From Ariolimax columbianus (lineage: Eukaryota > Mollusca > Gastropoda > Stylommatophora > Arionidae), in contig JAVGWX010000002.1 of the NCBI GenBank assembly GCA_036924085.1, forward strand, positions 48,456,916 to 48,520,915: a stretch of DNA of 64,000 bases. The letters are read 5' to 3'. This document shows positions 10,585-22,356 of this stretch, piece by piece. Every line of letters begins with the position of its first letter. Position 1 is the stretch's first letter. Both the position numbers and the translations under genes were made by a program. The notes below the pieces were generated by a model. The model saw only the letters and a list, made by a program, of their open reading frames with translations. It searched no databases and was not told the DNA's origin.

Positions 10585-12835
10585 GTGTATGCGCTTATGA
10601 CTGATCAATCAATTTTGAGCCTCGAAAAGTGTGTGACACGACTGGCAAACGTAGCCAGCAGTTGTCTCTGCTATTCAGTTGTCTCTGCTATTTTCTCTGC
10701 TCTTGACTTCCTGATTGCAGGTCTATCCTGGGCTGCTTGGATACGGAAACCCTCGGTGAGTTCAACGCCGTCTGTGACCGTGCTGTTCCATGTTGAGCGA
10801 TTTTGAGCCAGGTTTTCCCATGTGTTTATGTCCATTCAGTATTTTTCTATTTAGCCTCCTGGTGTCACCAGAGTAAACAGTCCAGCTCTCACACGAATAG
10901 AGCAGAGTGAGGGAAATGGCGACACTATAGACCTATAGCTTATTCGTTTTGCTGATTCCCCGATGTTCCCACATTGTTGAGCGCATTCGGCCAAAACTGT
11001 ACTGGACTTTGGTATGCCAGTTCATCATCAAAAGTCACTGATCTCGACAGCGTGCTTCCGAGGTTGACACATTTTTCCACCGCTTGTAATTTATGTTGCG
11101 TCGCTAATATACAGCTTGACTGCGATATTTGCCCCTTTCGGCAGCATATCCCCTCACTGTAACCTTTTGTCGGTTGATACATGACCTCGGTTTTCTTTGT
11201 GCTAATTGTCAAGCCAAAAGTTGTCACAAGCAGCAGAGAACCGGTCCATACCCTCCTGTATATATCGTTCTGAGCTATTGTTCAGAGCACAGTCATCCGC
11301 AAAAAAGTTCGCATATCGTATCGCGCATCACCTTGACCTTCGCCTTCAGTCTGCGTAGATTGAATAGACCACCGGGATCAAGACGCTGAGCAGCGCATGA
11401 GCTGCAGTGGTCAGCGACCCTATCCTACCTTTGCTGACCGTATCAAATACCTATGTGAGGTCAATGAACGTAATGTAGAGCTCGCGGTTATGTTCTCGAC
11501 ATTTCTCCTGCATCTGACGCTCTGAAAATATCATGTCCAGTTCCTCGACCAACTCTAAATCCACACTGACTTTCCGAGAGGTGATGGTCTAGCTCAAGAT
11601 GTTTGTTCAGGTGATTGAGCAGTAATCGCGCTAGGATCTTTCCGGTAATAAATAGCAGTGAAATTCGCGGTGATTGTCATACTCCTGGCGATTGCATTTT
11701 TTCATGTAGATATATACTATTGACACATCCTTCATTTACTGTAGGACCCTTCCTTCAGCCCACATGGAGCAGAAAAGTTCAGTGAGCCTTTTTGTGAGTT
11801 ATGCTTCCGCTGCTGTATACAGCTCTGCTGGTATTGCGTCATCTCCAGGGACTTTTCCAGGAGAAAGATTTGACGGCTTTTTCTACTTCATCTTTAGTTA
11901 TGGTATCATCCACGGCATTGTTAATTTCTACCTGAGGCATGCGTTGGATGGCATCGTCATTTATGAATGATGGACTGTTAAGAATGTTGTAAAAATGTCC
12001 CGCACATCTGAGATCTGCCCCTTCTCTGTTAACATCAAGTCATCAGCGTTGTGAACTGGAGCGTTACCAGAAGGTTGCGGACCATCAAATGATTACAGCG
12101 CCGCGTAGAACCCTTTGAGGTCATGACGCACAGCAAGCACGTCTATCTCGTCTGCCTGTATGTTTAGCCATAAATCTTGTAACTCCGTAAGTCTCTTCTG
12201 GACTATTCTTCGAGCACTAGTGAAGGCCATTTTCTTGGACAAGGTCGATGTGTCATTTTGAAGAGCCCTGTGCGCTTGGCGCTTTGCGTCGAGAAGAATC
12301 TTAATTTCGCCATCATTTTCGTCGAACCAGTCTTTGTGCTTTCGTGTAGATAAACCAATGTGTTTTAGCGATGTAGAGTCAATAGTGTGCCTCAGGGTCG
12401 CCAAGTTTGGATCGATGTTGGAGTTTCTAAGCTGAATACCACCAAGTCTGGTTTCTAGCTCAGCACCAAAACTGTTTCTAGTCTCCCGGTGCCACTGTTC
12501 CCTGATGACGCATCTTAGATCGGCCCGTTAGAATCAACTTGGCTCTGACGTCGCGACATTCAATGCAACATTTCTCGCCACACACACTCTTAGTTATTCT
12601 GACATTACTTCAACTACGACGTCTGACAATGATGTAGTCGATAAGATGCCAATAACAGGGCCTGGGATGCATCCACGTAGTTCTTTTTCTAGTTGGAAGT
12701 CAGGAGATGGTGTTGGCTGTGATAAGATCATTCGCGACACGTTCATGCAATAAGAGTAGGTCGTTGCCATTTACATTTGTCATTGCCATTTCGACCAATG
12801 ATGCCATCTCATAGTAGAGCGTACGGCACTATAAG
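10585..12835 (-). pseudogene. Decayed LINE with endonuclease, linker and RT
   Basis: On the minus strand the order is right for one element. The endonuclease C-terminus (TTWMHPRPCYWHLIDYIIVRR) lies near 12680-12620. The linker (KHKDWFDENDGEI, then VQKRLTELQDLWL) is in an open frame at 12093-12404. RT palm A, as TFIDLT then FDTVSK, is near 11470-11420, and FADDCAL is near 11300. GLTISTKKTEV is near 11210, LQAVEKCVNLGSTLSR near 11080, and a C-terminal region reaches about 10600. About 300 bases of RT, including motif B, are missing at a junction near 11373-11420, where a scrap of SINE1 5' end lies. Many stops are present. The clade is not assigned. Confidence 0.7.
11373..11420 (+). mobile_element. 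SINE1 5' fragment at a LINE deletion junction
   Basis: GGGATCAAGACGCTGAGCAG followed by GCTGCAGTGGTCAGCGACCC matches the first 48 bases of SINE1. It sits exactly where the enclosing minus-strand LINE lacks RT motif B. A second SINE1-like word on the minus strand, GCAAATATCGCAGTCAAGC, lies at about 11115-11140 within the same LINE. Confidence 0.65.
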
Positions 12836-13009
12836 CCACCAGAAGCTGCTCCCAAAACTATATTCTATGACAAATGGCTGGCGCTTCACTAAACAACCTC
12901 ATCAGATGTATATTGTGGAATAGGCGGTTCTATGTCACTGGAGCGAGTTTGTGTGTGTGTGTGTGGGTATGTCTGCGGTAATCGATAATGAAACAAACAA
13001 AACACGGCT

Positions 13010-14235
13010 TAGTTCAAGGAAGCGTTCTAGCCCATAGACACCTATACCAACCTTTGGACACAGAGATTTCAAAATTCATAATTTTGCAGACGACACAGCA
13101 ATCGATACCCAAGGAAATGGGTACACAAACTGACTAGCGTCCTTGATGCCCTTACCGTATATGACCATAAACAAATCACAAACCAAACCCCAGCAAAACC
13201 CAAATATGTGCTTTTCACCTCAGAAATAGAGAGGCAAAAAGAAAATTACAGATTAGATGGCAAGTACAGAAGCTGCAAAACAGTGCAGCTAACAAATACA
13301 TGGATGTAAAGTTGGATCGAACATTGTCCTATGTGATACACTGCCAGGAAACACAATGGAAGATACATGAGATAAATAAATCTGAAAATTGACTGGAACA
13401 GCATGGGAAGCACAGCCAGATCTCCTCCGAACATCTTGGGGGTCACAGCCAGATCTCCTCCGAACATCTTGGGGGTCACAGCCAGATCTCTTCTGAACAT
13501 CATGGGGGGTCACAGCCAGATTTCCTCTGAACATCATGGGGGGTCACAGCCAGATCTCCACCGAACATCATAGGAATCACAGCCAGATCTCTACCAACAT
13601 CACCACTCGTCATGTGTTTCTCTGTAGCTCAGAACGTGGCACCAGATTGGGAAACAAATCAACACATGTCAAACTTATTGACATACCAACAAATGATACT
13701 CGCCGGATAGGGTGTCTGAAACGTACTCCTAACTTAACAAATATACCCCATAATTATTAAATTATTGGCAGAGCACCAGACACGAAGAAGTGTCAGAAAT
13801 TGAAAGAGAAACAGGCAGACGATCCAAGACACCCTTTGTTTGGACACCAGGTGCAGTACACAAGTCTAAACGGTGTCCTTACAGTCAACACAGCCCCTGC
13901 AGACTAATCATTGAAAACGCCGTAACGAAAAATGGAATAAACTGTTACAGATCCCCCAGATCGAACTGCGTGAGAAACCAGCGCCTGACACGACATTGCC
14001 TTACGCAACATAGAAGTCACTAAATAGACTCCGACATAGTGTATCACAAAGGATACATGGGTGATGAGACATGTGGCAGTGGAGCAACACAAGAACAAAC
14101 CCACCTTGTGGTTTGCACAAGCCTTATGAAACATGCAATACGGATGAAATGTTGGTGGGAATGTCAAGGTAATGAACGTGGCTAGATATTGGAAACACGA
14201 TGTCTGACGTGGTGCCCAGGACACGTAATAAGTAA
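13010..14235 (+). pseudogene. Decayed jockey-like LINE fragment
   Basis: Plus-strand translation gives VQGSVLAHRHLYQPL, then FADDTAIDTQGNG (RT motif C) near 13085. After the short array at 13411-13600, the C-terminal part shows IGRAPDTK and QADDPRHPLF in different frames. A final CGSGATQEQTHLVVC (Cys/His motif) is followed by a WCPGHV-like end near 14210. These are features of jockey-type ORF2 C-termini (family knowledge). It is heavily frameshifted. A (GT)n run sits just upstream at 12948-12966. Confidence 0.5.
13411..13600. repeat. 33-bp tandem array, about 5 copies
   Basis: The unit begins CACAGCCAGATCTCCTCCGA and repeats about every 33 bp, with small length changes. It interrupts the LINE fragment at 13010-14235 and may have expanded from LINE coding sequence. 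Confidence 0.85.
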
Positions 14236-14696
14236 TAGCTGAATACATGACTTGCGAGTTAAACAAAGAAAAAGCTTATGTCCTTATAATCCCAATTTCA
14301 CAAATCGACATCCTCAAGTTTTCTATTATTGTATTCTCCACGCAATTCGGAATAATTTCGTACATACAAGGCGGGATCAAATGAAACCCGTCCCAGTGGC
14401 TTTATTACAAACATTTAAAACGTACATCAGCAGATGTGACAGAATTAAACAGAGCAGTTGTTAGGAAGCAAGCATGCACTGGGGTTTGTTGGAACAAGTG
14501 GAATTCAGACACACATCCCAATGCGTGGGCAGAAAGGCGTATACCGTCTGCGAAACAAGCATTTTGGTTAATTATTGAATCCCTTCCAAGACGTCTGCAT
14601 CGGAGTGGAATTGTTGTCCCTTTAGAGCTTTTTTTAAGGGTCCGAACAAATGAAAGTCTCGTGGTGACATATCCTTCCTCGGTTCTTGTGCGTTAA
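14236..14696. other. No feature assigned
   Basis: Two overlapping plus-strand frames (14252-14464, 14436-14696) have no recognised motif. The second ends at the Merlin boundary and may be a remnant of another transposon, but I could not identify it. Confidence 0.35.
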
Positions 14697-15103
14697 TTCA
14701 CCCATTCTGAAATGTTATGCCATTCAATGACCACACGGGTTTACGTACAACAATAATGATACGTGTCTAGATATCAGGGCGCAGTTTTGTTGTTTTTTGT
14801 GGGCCCTAAAAAGGACCTTGATGCTGGTTTGTGGGTTTTGTGGGCCCTGAAAAGGGCCGTGAGGGGAACAGATTACCAAGGATTTTTTGTGGGCCCTAAA
14901 ACTGTCCTTGATACTGGTTTGGGGGTATTGTGGGCCCTGAAAAGGGCAGTGAGGGGAACAGATTACCAAGGATTTTTTGTGGGCTCTAAAAAGGACCTTG
15001 ATGCTGGTTTGTGGGTTTTGTGGGCCCTGAAAAGGGCTGTGAGGGGAACAGATTACCAAGGATAGCTGAAGCTATGCACATATCAGGACATACACATGTT
15101 GTT
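14697..15103 (+). repeat. Merlin left terminal inverted repeat
   Basis: It is the reverse complement of 16073-16492, with scattered differences. Three 90-bp subrepeats are seen from AACAGATTACCAAGGA at about 14867, 14957 and 15047. The long plus-strand open frame here is a by-product of the 90-bp period, a multiple of three. Confidence 0.9.
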
Positions 15104-15121
15104 CGTTCGTAGCTGCACAAT

Positions 15122-15997
15122 TTAAAGAGGAGACCAAACTTCTGTGATGTCCTGCAGAATATTGTCGAACGGGTCTAACTGACGGACTTTATTCCGATGT
15201 CGCCACAGAAACTCACACATGTAGGAATATATTATGTGTCTGTGTGTTCCCTTTTGACGTTTGTTGCGCTCTTTGGCAGCTCTCCATAACCTCTCTATCC
15301 GTTGTGTGTTTGCTCCTGTGATAGGGTCGACAAAATGTGCAGAATGATTCACTGTTTCGTGACTTAAACCAGGCACATTCTGAATGGTACTGTATGCACG
15401 CCATTGATCAGACATAACTGTCGTACCAGAACGAATGTTGGCTACTATAATGGGCATTAGTGTTGCCGCTGAGCGGTCCGGCACTGGAACCCTCAAACAC
15501 TCATTTGTTTCACGACAAATGCCACAGAATACCCACTGCTGTGGACATATACGACCGACGTTATTTTTCCTGCATGTGAACACACTTTCATCACTCTCAA
15601 CCGTCGTATTTGGTCCGCCAGTTACAGCGGGATTATCAATTAATGAATGTGCACAAACCTCACGGAGGTCACTGTTCCATTTTATGGCAGCATTATTGGC
15701 AATTCCTAGCTCCGATTTACAGAAAGCAATGCTAGTCATCTCTTTACTCCAACAGTAAATGAAGAGAATAATTTCCCTATAGGACAGACGTGTGCCCTCT
15801 AACCATGTGCCAGAACGAACAGGAATGTCCTGCTGACATGTGCGACATCTCTAACGACCTTGGTGAACTGTGAGAGACAAAGTCATAACATGATTTTTAG
15901 CACACAGTCGGACGGTGTGTTTAATTCGTCTTTCCTGCAAAAACTGCACACAATTTATTTTCTTGCGTGTCAAGTGTGACAACTGCAAGAAATCCAT
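15122..15997 (-). pseudogene. Merlin transposase (DDE_Tnp_IS1595 / ISXO2-like), one nonsense codon
   Basis: A minus-strand frame runs from ATG at 15995-15997 to the stop at 15122, 291 codons, broken only by TAG at 15851-15853 (codon 49). N-terminal residues include LTRKKINCVQFLQERR. Next comes a zinc-ribbon half (RCRTCQQ) and then VRSGTWLEGTRLSYREI. The catalytic core has VESDESVF (Asp), QQWVFCGICRET, VPVPDRSAATL, VMSDQWRAY (Asp) and RIERLWRAAKER (Glu). This order and spacing match IS1595-type/Merlin transposases (family knowledge). The nonsense codon precedes the zinc ribbon, where a Trp is usual. An internal ATG at 15739 would miss the N-terminal domain. Apart from the stop the protein looks intact, so the element is probably young. 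Confidence 0.85.
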
Positions 15998-16072
15998 CTT
16001 CCAGGTACGGTGTTAGATCTGAGAATGACATGGACATAGGTTTACTGCGCGAATTGAAGACGTGCGAATTGA

Positions 16073-16492
16073 AACAACATGTGTATGTCCTGATATGTGC
16101 ATAGCTTCAGCGATCCTTGGTAATCTGTTCTCCTCACGGCCCTTTTCAGGGCCCACAGACCAGCATCAAGGTCCTTTTTAGGGCCCACACAAAATCCTTG
16201 GTAATCTGTTCCCCTCACGGCCCTTTTCAGGGCCCACAAAACCCACAAACCAGTATCAAGATCCTTTTTAGGGCCCACAAAAATCCTTGGTAATCTGTTC
16301 CCCTCACGGCCCTTTTCAGGGCCCATAAAACCCACAAACCAGCATCAAGTTCCTTTTTAGGGTCCACACAAAAAAAAAAATCAACAAAACTGCACCCAAC
16401 AAAACTGCACCCAGATAGCTAGACACTTATAATTATTTGTTTACTGAAACCTGTGTGGTCATTGAATGGCATTAAATTTCAGAATGGGTGAA
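16073..16492 (-). repeat. Merlin right terminal inverted repeat
   Basis: Inverse counterpart of 14697-15103. The first (innermost) subrepeat lacks about 12 bases present in the others, and a short duplication of CAACAAAACTGCACC lies near the outer third. Confidence 0.9.
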
Positions 16493-16549
16493 CAAGGTTT
16501 GCCACGTAGTAGTTACACTACTGTTAGGGAATGAAGTCCTTTCAACGTT

Positions 16550-16690
16550 GACTTTTACTTCCTTAGTCGTATTCAGGTCCCAATTTACAGATGGATAGAC
16601 TGGAGCGTGACGGTTGTGGGAGTTTAACTCTGTACCTTTGGCGTGAACAGTGAGGCTCTACATCTACAAAGTATTAGTTTTCTTGGAAGG
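16550..16690 (-). mobile_element. SINE2 (tRNA-derived family) copy
   Basis: Read on the minus strand it has the SINE2 layout: GCCTCACTGTTCACGCCAAA, then a B-box-like GAGTTAAACTCCC, then CTCCAGTCTATCCATCTGTA and a CTTTAC-like block near CGACTAAGGAAGT. The same order occurs at 28605, 33541, 43405, 53450, 53853/57343 and 62850. The family looks widespread and old. Confidence 0.6.
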
Positions 16691-16699
16691 GAGGTGATT

Positions 16700-17250
16700 G
16701 ACCGTAGCACATTTTGCTGGCTTATTTACATACGTTGTTACCCCTTAGATCTTGTCATTGTTGGAAAGACCGGCTGAACTTTGATAGTTTGAAGCACTGC
16801 TAATGGGATTATGATATACATTTTTACTGTTTGTTTTAGGTACGGTAGACTGAGTTGATTGGATATCGGTCTTCAGACCATGAGAACATGGGGTCAAAAC
16901 TTCGGTAAGGAATAATGTGTTTTTTCCCTTTTATCTCGGAGACGTAATAGAAAACCTAACCAGTACATTCAGTGACTACGATAGGGGCAAGCGGCCTTTA
17001 TGCCACAGCCCTAAACATTCACTTGGTGGAACCCAACAATTGGAGTGATAGGTATTTTCTTTTACTTCAAAATTGGGAAAACTACTAGTTTCATATATTG
17101 GTTTACCTTTATAACTTCAGAATTTCTCTCGTTTCTGTGCATATTTGACTACACCAAAAGCAACAACAGAAACACCATCAACAACAAATGTATATGTATG
17201 AATATTTCTGACTTGCCTTGTGATTATATCTAGAGAAGATTATCTGTATA
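16700..17250. other. No feature assigned
   Basis: Unique-looking sequence without coding pattern. A short open frame at 17045-17233 lacks any recognised motif. Confidence 0.35.
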
Positions 17251-17470
17251 TATTCAGTTCAGTTGCCGTCCGTGTGTGTCTTTTGACGGCGTTGAAGGAG
17301 GGGGAATGGCGGCTTAAGTCGCCGTTCTTTAACCAAGTTGGCCGTCGTTGTTAGATTGCTCTGATGTCGTCCATCCATCTGCTGCACAGATGTCCTCGTG
17401 CCCTGTAACCAGATCGTCTTCGCCGTGTAAGCTTGTAGTGGGAAGTGATCTGGTCGTATTCCCATTAGAT
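17250..17470. repeat. Dispersed repeat, CAGTT-ended family
   Basis: It starts with CAGTTCAGTT and continues with GGCTTAAGTCGCCGTTCT and ACCAAGTTGGCC. The region at 38620-38800 shares TTTAAGTCGNCCGT, CACCAAGTG and CCAGATCTACC-like words in the same order. A related CAGTT-type pentamer run lies at 32408-32460. It is probably one interspersed family, of unknown type. Confidence 0.45.
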
Positions 17471-17607
17471 GAGTGAAGTATCTGAAAGTATTTACGGTTC
17501 TTATTTTTCTTCATTTGTTCTCAATTTTCCGCTATCAAACCATGAAAATGGCTCTGCAAACAGCAGGAAGTTGTCTCAAGAACGGAATGGGTTTTGTCAT
17601 AGATTAC

Positions 17608-17850
17608 AGCTTGACTGCGATATTTACACCGTTTTGCCCGACACATCCGATTTCAGCAGTAATTTTTGAGTACTGGATTAGCCTTCCCTCTTCGATATCT
17701 TCTCCGCAGCCAGTCCGCCCTGTTGCAGCCTGTTGTATAGGATCACCGCATGGAGGTGTATAAGGATCTTGGCAGCTCTGGTTCTCTAGCCCTGAGGCTA
17801 GCTATTGGTAGCTGACCTCTGCAGCTCATGCACTGCTCAGGATCTTGATT
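17608..17850 (-). mobile_element. SINE1 fragment, minus strand
   Basis: The reverse complement of the SINE1 middle and 5' part: CTTGACTGCGATATTTACACC, then CAGCCTGTTGTATAGGATCA, then CAGCTCATGCACTGCTCAGG. The 3' tail is missing. Confidence 0.7.
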
Positions 17851-17854
17851 CCAT

Positions 17855-18445
17855 ATTTACGCTTGATATTCTATTTCAAAATTATGTTATTTCTATGACG
17901 TAAAAACGTATATTTCTAGAGGGAGAATATATACTATATTAACACATTTATAGCTTGCATTGGGAACTGAGACGCTAGCCCGGTCAGGCACAGCATACGT
18001 ACCAGGTCGTCGAGTCAGGGTCAGGCACAATACTCTAACCATGACCACCATCTCTCTTCCATGTAGCATTCCCTGAAAACAGGCTGTTTTCAAGGCAGCT
18101 TGGCTGAAAAGATGTGGATCGATGTGATCCTCGTAGTAGTGAACACCACGCAAATAAAGCCAAGCATAGCACAACCGAACGCGGTTCATCAGCATGCTCA
18201 GGATGTAAGGAAAGCTACTACAACCCGACATCTGAACGTCAGGTCATACACAAGGGTAAACTTACTCATTGTGGGCATTACACAACAATATAGCTTGCGT
18301 CTTTGAGTTTGTGGTTCTCAAACTGTGTCTTTGTGCCCGTTCATAGCTGCCAGATGTTATACTTAGCACATTTAGTAGTTGAGGTGCCATGTCGTTAGCT
18401 CCTTGTCAGAAGCAACACATTGACCAAGACTTTACCTCATGCTCA
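17855..18445. other. No feature assigned
   Basis: Unique sequence between the SINE1 fragment and the minisatellite block. Open frames in both strands here have no recognised motif. Confidence 0.35.
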
Positions 18446-19308
18446 AGGTAGGGATAGACTATGTATGTGCTACAGCAAGGTCAGGATAGACTGTGTATGT
18501 GTTACAGCAAGATCAGAAAAGACTGTGCATGTGTTACAGCAAGGTCAGAATAGACTGTGTATGTGTTACAGCAAGGTCAGAATAGACTGTGTATGTATTA
18601 CAGCAAGGTCAGAATATACTGTGTATGTGCTACAGCAAGGTCAGAATAGACTGTGTATGTGTTTCAGCAAGGTCAGAATAGACTGTGTATGTGTTACAGC
18701 AAGGTCAGAATAGACTGTGCATGTGTTACAGCAAGGTCAGAATAGACTGTGTATGTGTTACAGCAAGGTCAGAATAGACTGTGTATGTGTTACAGCAAGG
18801 TCAAAACAGACTGTGTATGTGTTACGCCAAGGTCAGAATAGACTGTGTATGTGTTACGCCAATGTCAGAATAAACAGTGTATGTGTTACAGCAAGGTCAG
18901 AATAGACTGTGTATGTGTTTCAGCAAGGTAAGAATAGACTGTGTATGTGTTACAGAAAGGTCAGAATAGACTGTGTATGTGTTACAGCAAGGTCAGAATA
19001 GACTGTGTATGTGTTACAGCAAGGTCAGAATAGACTGTGTATGTGTTACAGCAAGGTCAGAATAGACTGTGTATGTGTTACAGCAAGGTCAGAATAGACT
19101 GTGTATGTGCTACAGCAAGGTCAGAATAGACTGTGTATGTGTTACAGCAAGGTCGGAATAGACTGTGTATGTGTTACAGCAAGGTAAGAATAGACTGTAT
19201 GTGTTACAGCAAGGTCAGAATAGACTGTGTATGTGTTTCAGCAAGGTAAGAATAAACTGTATGTGTTACAACAAGGTCAGAATAGACTGTATGTGTTACA
19301 ACAGGGTC
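18446..19308. repeat. 32-bp minisatellite, about 27 copies
   Basis: The unit begins ACAGCAAGGTCAGAATAGAC and ends TGTGTATGTGTT. Copies differ by a few substitutions; units near the right end are shortened by about two or three bases. Open frames across it are artefacts of the repeat. Confidence 0.95.
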
Positions 19309-19777
19309 GAAAAGACGGGAAAGACGTGAATGTCTTACACATTCGGAAAAGAGGGGCCAGCGAGGAATGAACACACTCTCCCAGCACAGAGGAGCCAAAG
19401 ACGACCATACTTGGCCAGAAGCCACACTGTAAACTACAGTATCACGCAACTCTCACCCTAATATGGACGAGTACACCGATATATTCTCGTATAATGATTC
19501 GCCTTTCTCGTCCCAACTTAACATATCACCATTCCTACAGCTGGTCCATTTACAAGAAGTCGGTATACCAACATTTTCAGTAGTAAATTTATAGCAATGG
19601 TTTTATATGATAAGCTTGATATTCCCAAGCAAAATCTTCTGTAGCCGCCTTTTACAATATTCTGAGCGGTTTCGGTGAGTTGAGATTGAATTGACAGAGC
19701 ATCTGAAGTGCTTGTGTACTCATTGGTGTAATGGAATGGCCGTCGTCGCCTCTTGGTACGACACCTGATGATGATGA
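19309..19777. other. Spacer between arrays, no gene
   Basis: Contains a possible LINE-like scrap (plus strand KTTILGQKPHCKLQY near 19400), too short to classify. No array structure. Confidence 0.35.
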
Positions 19778-20160
19778 CATTGTTCTGAGCATATCAAACT
19801 AACATTGTTCTGAGCCTATCAAACTAACATTGTTCTGAGCCTATCAAACTAACATTGTTCTGAGCCTATCAAACTAACATTGTTCTGAGCCTATCAAACT
19901 AACATTGTTCTGAGCCTATCAAACTAACATTGTTCTGAGCCTATCAAACTAACATTGTTCTGAGCCTATCAAACTAACATTGTTCTGAGCCTATCAAACT
20001 AACATTGTTCTGAGCCTATCAAACTAACATTGTTCTGATCCTATCAAACTAACATTGTTCTGAGCCTATCAAACTAACATTGTTCTGAGCCTATCAAACT
20101 AACATTGTTCTGAGCCTATCAAACTAACATTGTTCTGAGCCTATCAAACTAACATTGTTC
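19778..20160. repeat. 25-bp minisatellite, about 15 copies, nearly identical
   Basis: The unit begins ACATTGTTCTGAGCCTATCA. Only two units differ (GAGCATATC at the left end and GATCCTATC in the middle). Such uniformity implies recent expansion or active homogenisation. Confidence 0.97.
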
Positions 20161-20173
20161 TTATCATCACACA

Positions 20174-20899
20174 GCTATATTTTGTATTTGGCACTAGCTT
20201 AGGTAGTCTATTGTTATTGTTTCGCTATATTTTGTATTTGGCACTAGCTTAGGTAGTCTATTGTTATTGTTTCGCTATATTTTGTATTTGGCACTAGCTT
20301 AGGTAGTCTATTGTTATTGTTTCGCTATATTTTGTATTTGGCACTAGCTTAGGTAGTCTATTGTTATTGTTTCGCTATATTTTGTATTTGGCACTAGCTT
20401 AGGTAGTCTATTGTTATTGTTTCGCTATATTTTGTATTTGGCACTAGCTTAGGTAGTCTATTGTTATTGTTTCGCTATATTTTGTATTTGGCACTAGCTT
20501 AGGTAGTCTATTGTTATTGTTTCGCTATATTTTGTATTTGGCACTAGCTTAGGTAGTCTATTGTTATTGTTTCGCTATATTTTGTATTTGGCACTAGCTT
20601 AGGTAGTCTATTGTTATTGTTTCGCTATATTTTGTATTTGGCACTAGCTTAGGTAGTCTATTGTTATTGTTTCGCTATATTTTGTATTTGGCACTAGCTT
20701 AGGTAGTCTATTGTTATTGTTTCGCTATATTTTGTATTTGGCACTAGCTTAGGTAGTCTATTGTTATTGTTTCGCTATATTTTGTATTTGGCACTAGCTT
20801 AGGTAGTCTATTGTTATTGTTTCGCTATATTGTGTATTTGGCACTAGCTTAGGAAGTCTATTGTTATTGTTTCGCAATATTTTGTATAGGGCACTAGCC
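20174..20899. repeat. 50-bp minisatellite, about 14.5 copies
   Basis: The unit begins GCTATATTTTGTATTTGGCA and ends GTTATTGTTTC. Interior copies are identical to the eye. The last full unit and the final partial one carry several changes, the edge divergence expected of unequal crossover. Confidence 0.97.
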
Positions 20900-22356
20900 A
20901 AGGGTGTTTAATGCCATCTGAAAAAAGATCATCGTTGGAATATAGAACGAGTTTATCGTTGCCATTTTGGTCTTTATTCCCAGGACTGATGTTGGCTGGG
21001 GTGGAGGGAGAGGGATTGGCAGAACTGAGGAATAAAGGGTACTTATCCGTGTAGCCGTCACACCATTTGCTACGTTTTCACTTCATCCTCGCTAGGAAAA
21101 AAAACAGGGGGTTTGAACCCAAGCTCACTTGGCTAGGAGACCTATATCCTACCTACTCGGTTTCATTCCCCTCACTAAGTGTATATGCAAATAAATTACT
21201 AATTTAGTTAGATCCTCACGTTAAGAACATTGTTCAGACTTATTTGGAAAATGACGTTTTGGAGTCATTACCTAAATGTGCTAATACAAACATAGTTCAT
21301 CATCATCATCACCATCATCATCACCATCTACCTTTAACTTCATATGGTGGAGTATAGGTCCCTTACTGTAATTGGTTTAGCAAAAAAACTTTTATGAATC
21401 TTGAATCCATGTGTTTGCAGCGCAGTGTCAGTGACAATGGTTTAACATAGAGATGTTGTCAATCTTTACTGACCGCTTGACATGATATTCCATGAAGGAA
21501 ACAATGGTTCTTCTCGGGACTCACTTGGACACTGATGCAAGTTTGTCGATCAGCATCACGAGGGGAGGATGTTCATGTTGCTGGGGTCCTACACTAACAA
21601 ATCTCACATTCCATGCTGAGTCTCAAAAACTTGTATGGATTGTTCGATTATGAGGTATTTGCTACTACGACTAGGATCCACACTCTAGTATTGACACTTT
21701 GAGCACAGCCATTCATCCAACTCATTCATCTTTCTCTTGTGCTAGCTGCTCACCCTAACCAAGCATTAGAGATACGAAGACAGACAGACGCCGGAGATGT
21801 TCGGGAGATGTTCGCCAGCCATGCTAACAAATCTACAATAACATTGATCGGACACTAAAATGCCACAATTAGACGACGAGGTATTTTCACGTCACTAATT
21901 AGATAACGAGGCATTTTCCTACCTTAAGAGAAGTCATAATTACTTCAGCCGTTTACTTGCGCTTTGTTGAACTTCTTCACTCCAACATTCAGAGCATTTG
22001 GCAGAAATCAGATTATGTCGCCAAGAGGATACAGACGTCTTAATTATTTATTTTAATTAAACAGTCAGATTACCCCAGACGGTGTTAACTAAGCCCACCC
22101 AGACCAGGATTAAAAATAACAACAACCACGTGATAGCAAAGGGAAGAATATCACATCTCCCCATGCGGTCTAACAAGGTAAGTCGCTATATGATTATATG
22201 AGATCTCCACAAGCAACCACACTGTATAGCCTTCATTAGTACCTCTTCTCATGCGCCAACAATATCAGAGAAAATGTTTCATCAGAATACATGTTTATTG
22301 ATATATCATTTGACCTTTTCTATGACACTAACTTAATGAAGTAGAACAATCATAGA
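20900..22356. other. No gene seen; tRNA-like remnant and CAT-type simple repeat
   Basis: A CAT/CAC triplet run lies at about 21299-21328. At 21100-21170, minus strand, a tRNA-like stretch has ACCGAGTAGGTAGG and a perfect-looking B box (GGGTTCAAACCCC), followed by an A-rich/T-rich tail; this is probably a SINE remnant. Nothing else is assigned. Confidence 0.4.

Larger units (their letters stand above)
14697..16492 (-). mobile_element. Merlin-type DNA transposon with long repeat-bearing TIRs
   Basis: The left terminal inverted repeat is 14697-15103 and the right is 16073-16492. Both begin TTCACCCATTCTGAAAT outward and end inward at CATACACATGTTGTT. Each arm holds about three copies of a 90-bp subrepeat containing GGGCCCTAAAAAGGACCTTG and AACAGATTACCAAGGATT; the left period is 90 bp and the right periods are 79 and 92. 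An IS1595/ISXO2-like transposase lies between the arms. The flanking 8-9 bp do not match, so no target duplication could be confirmed. Merlins usually have short TIRs (family knowledge), so these arms are unusual. Confidence 0.85.

Noticed and set aside
10940..11389. Overlapping frames on both strands as a gene
   Set aside because: The minus-strand frame has LINE RT motifs, and the plus-strand ones are its shadows.
14763..15065. 100-codon plus-strand frame as a protein with repeats
   Set aside because: It lies wholly in the Merlin TIR and reflects the 90-bp subrepeat.
18446..20899. CRISPR-like repeat/spacer structure
   Set aside because: The arrays are head-to-tail with no unique spacers, and the genome is eukaryotic.
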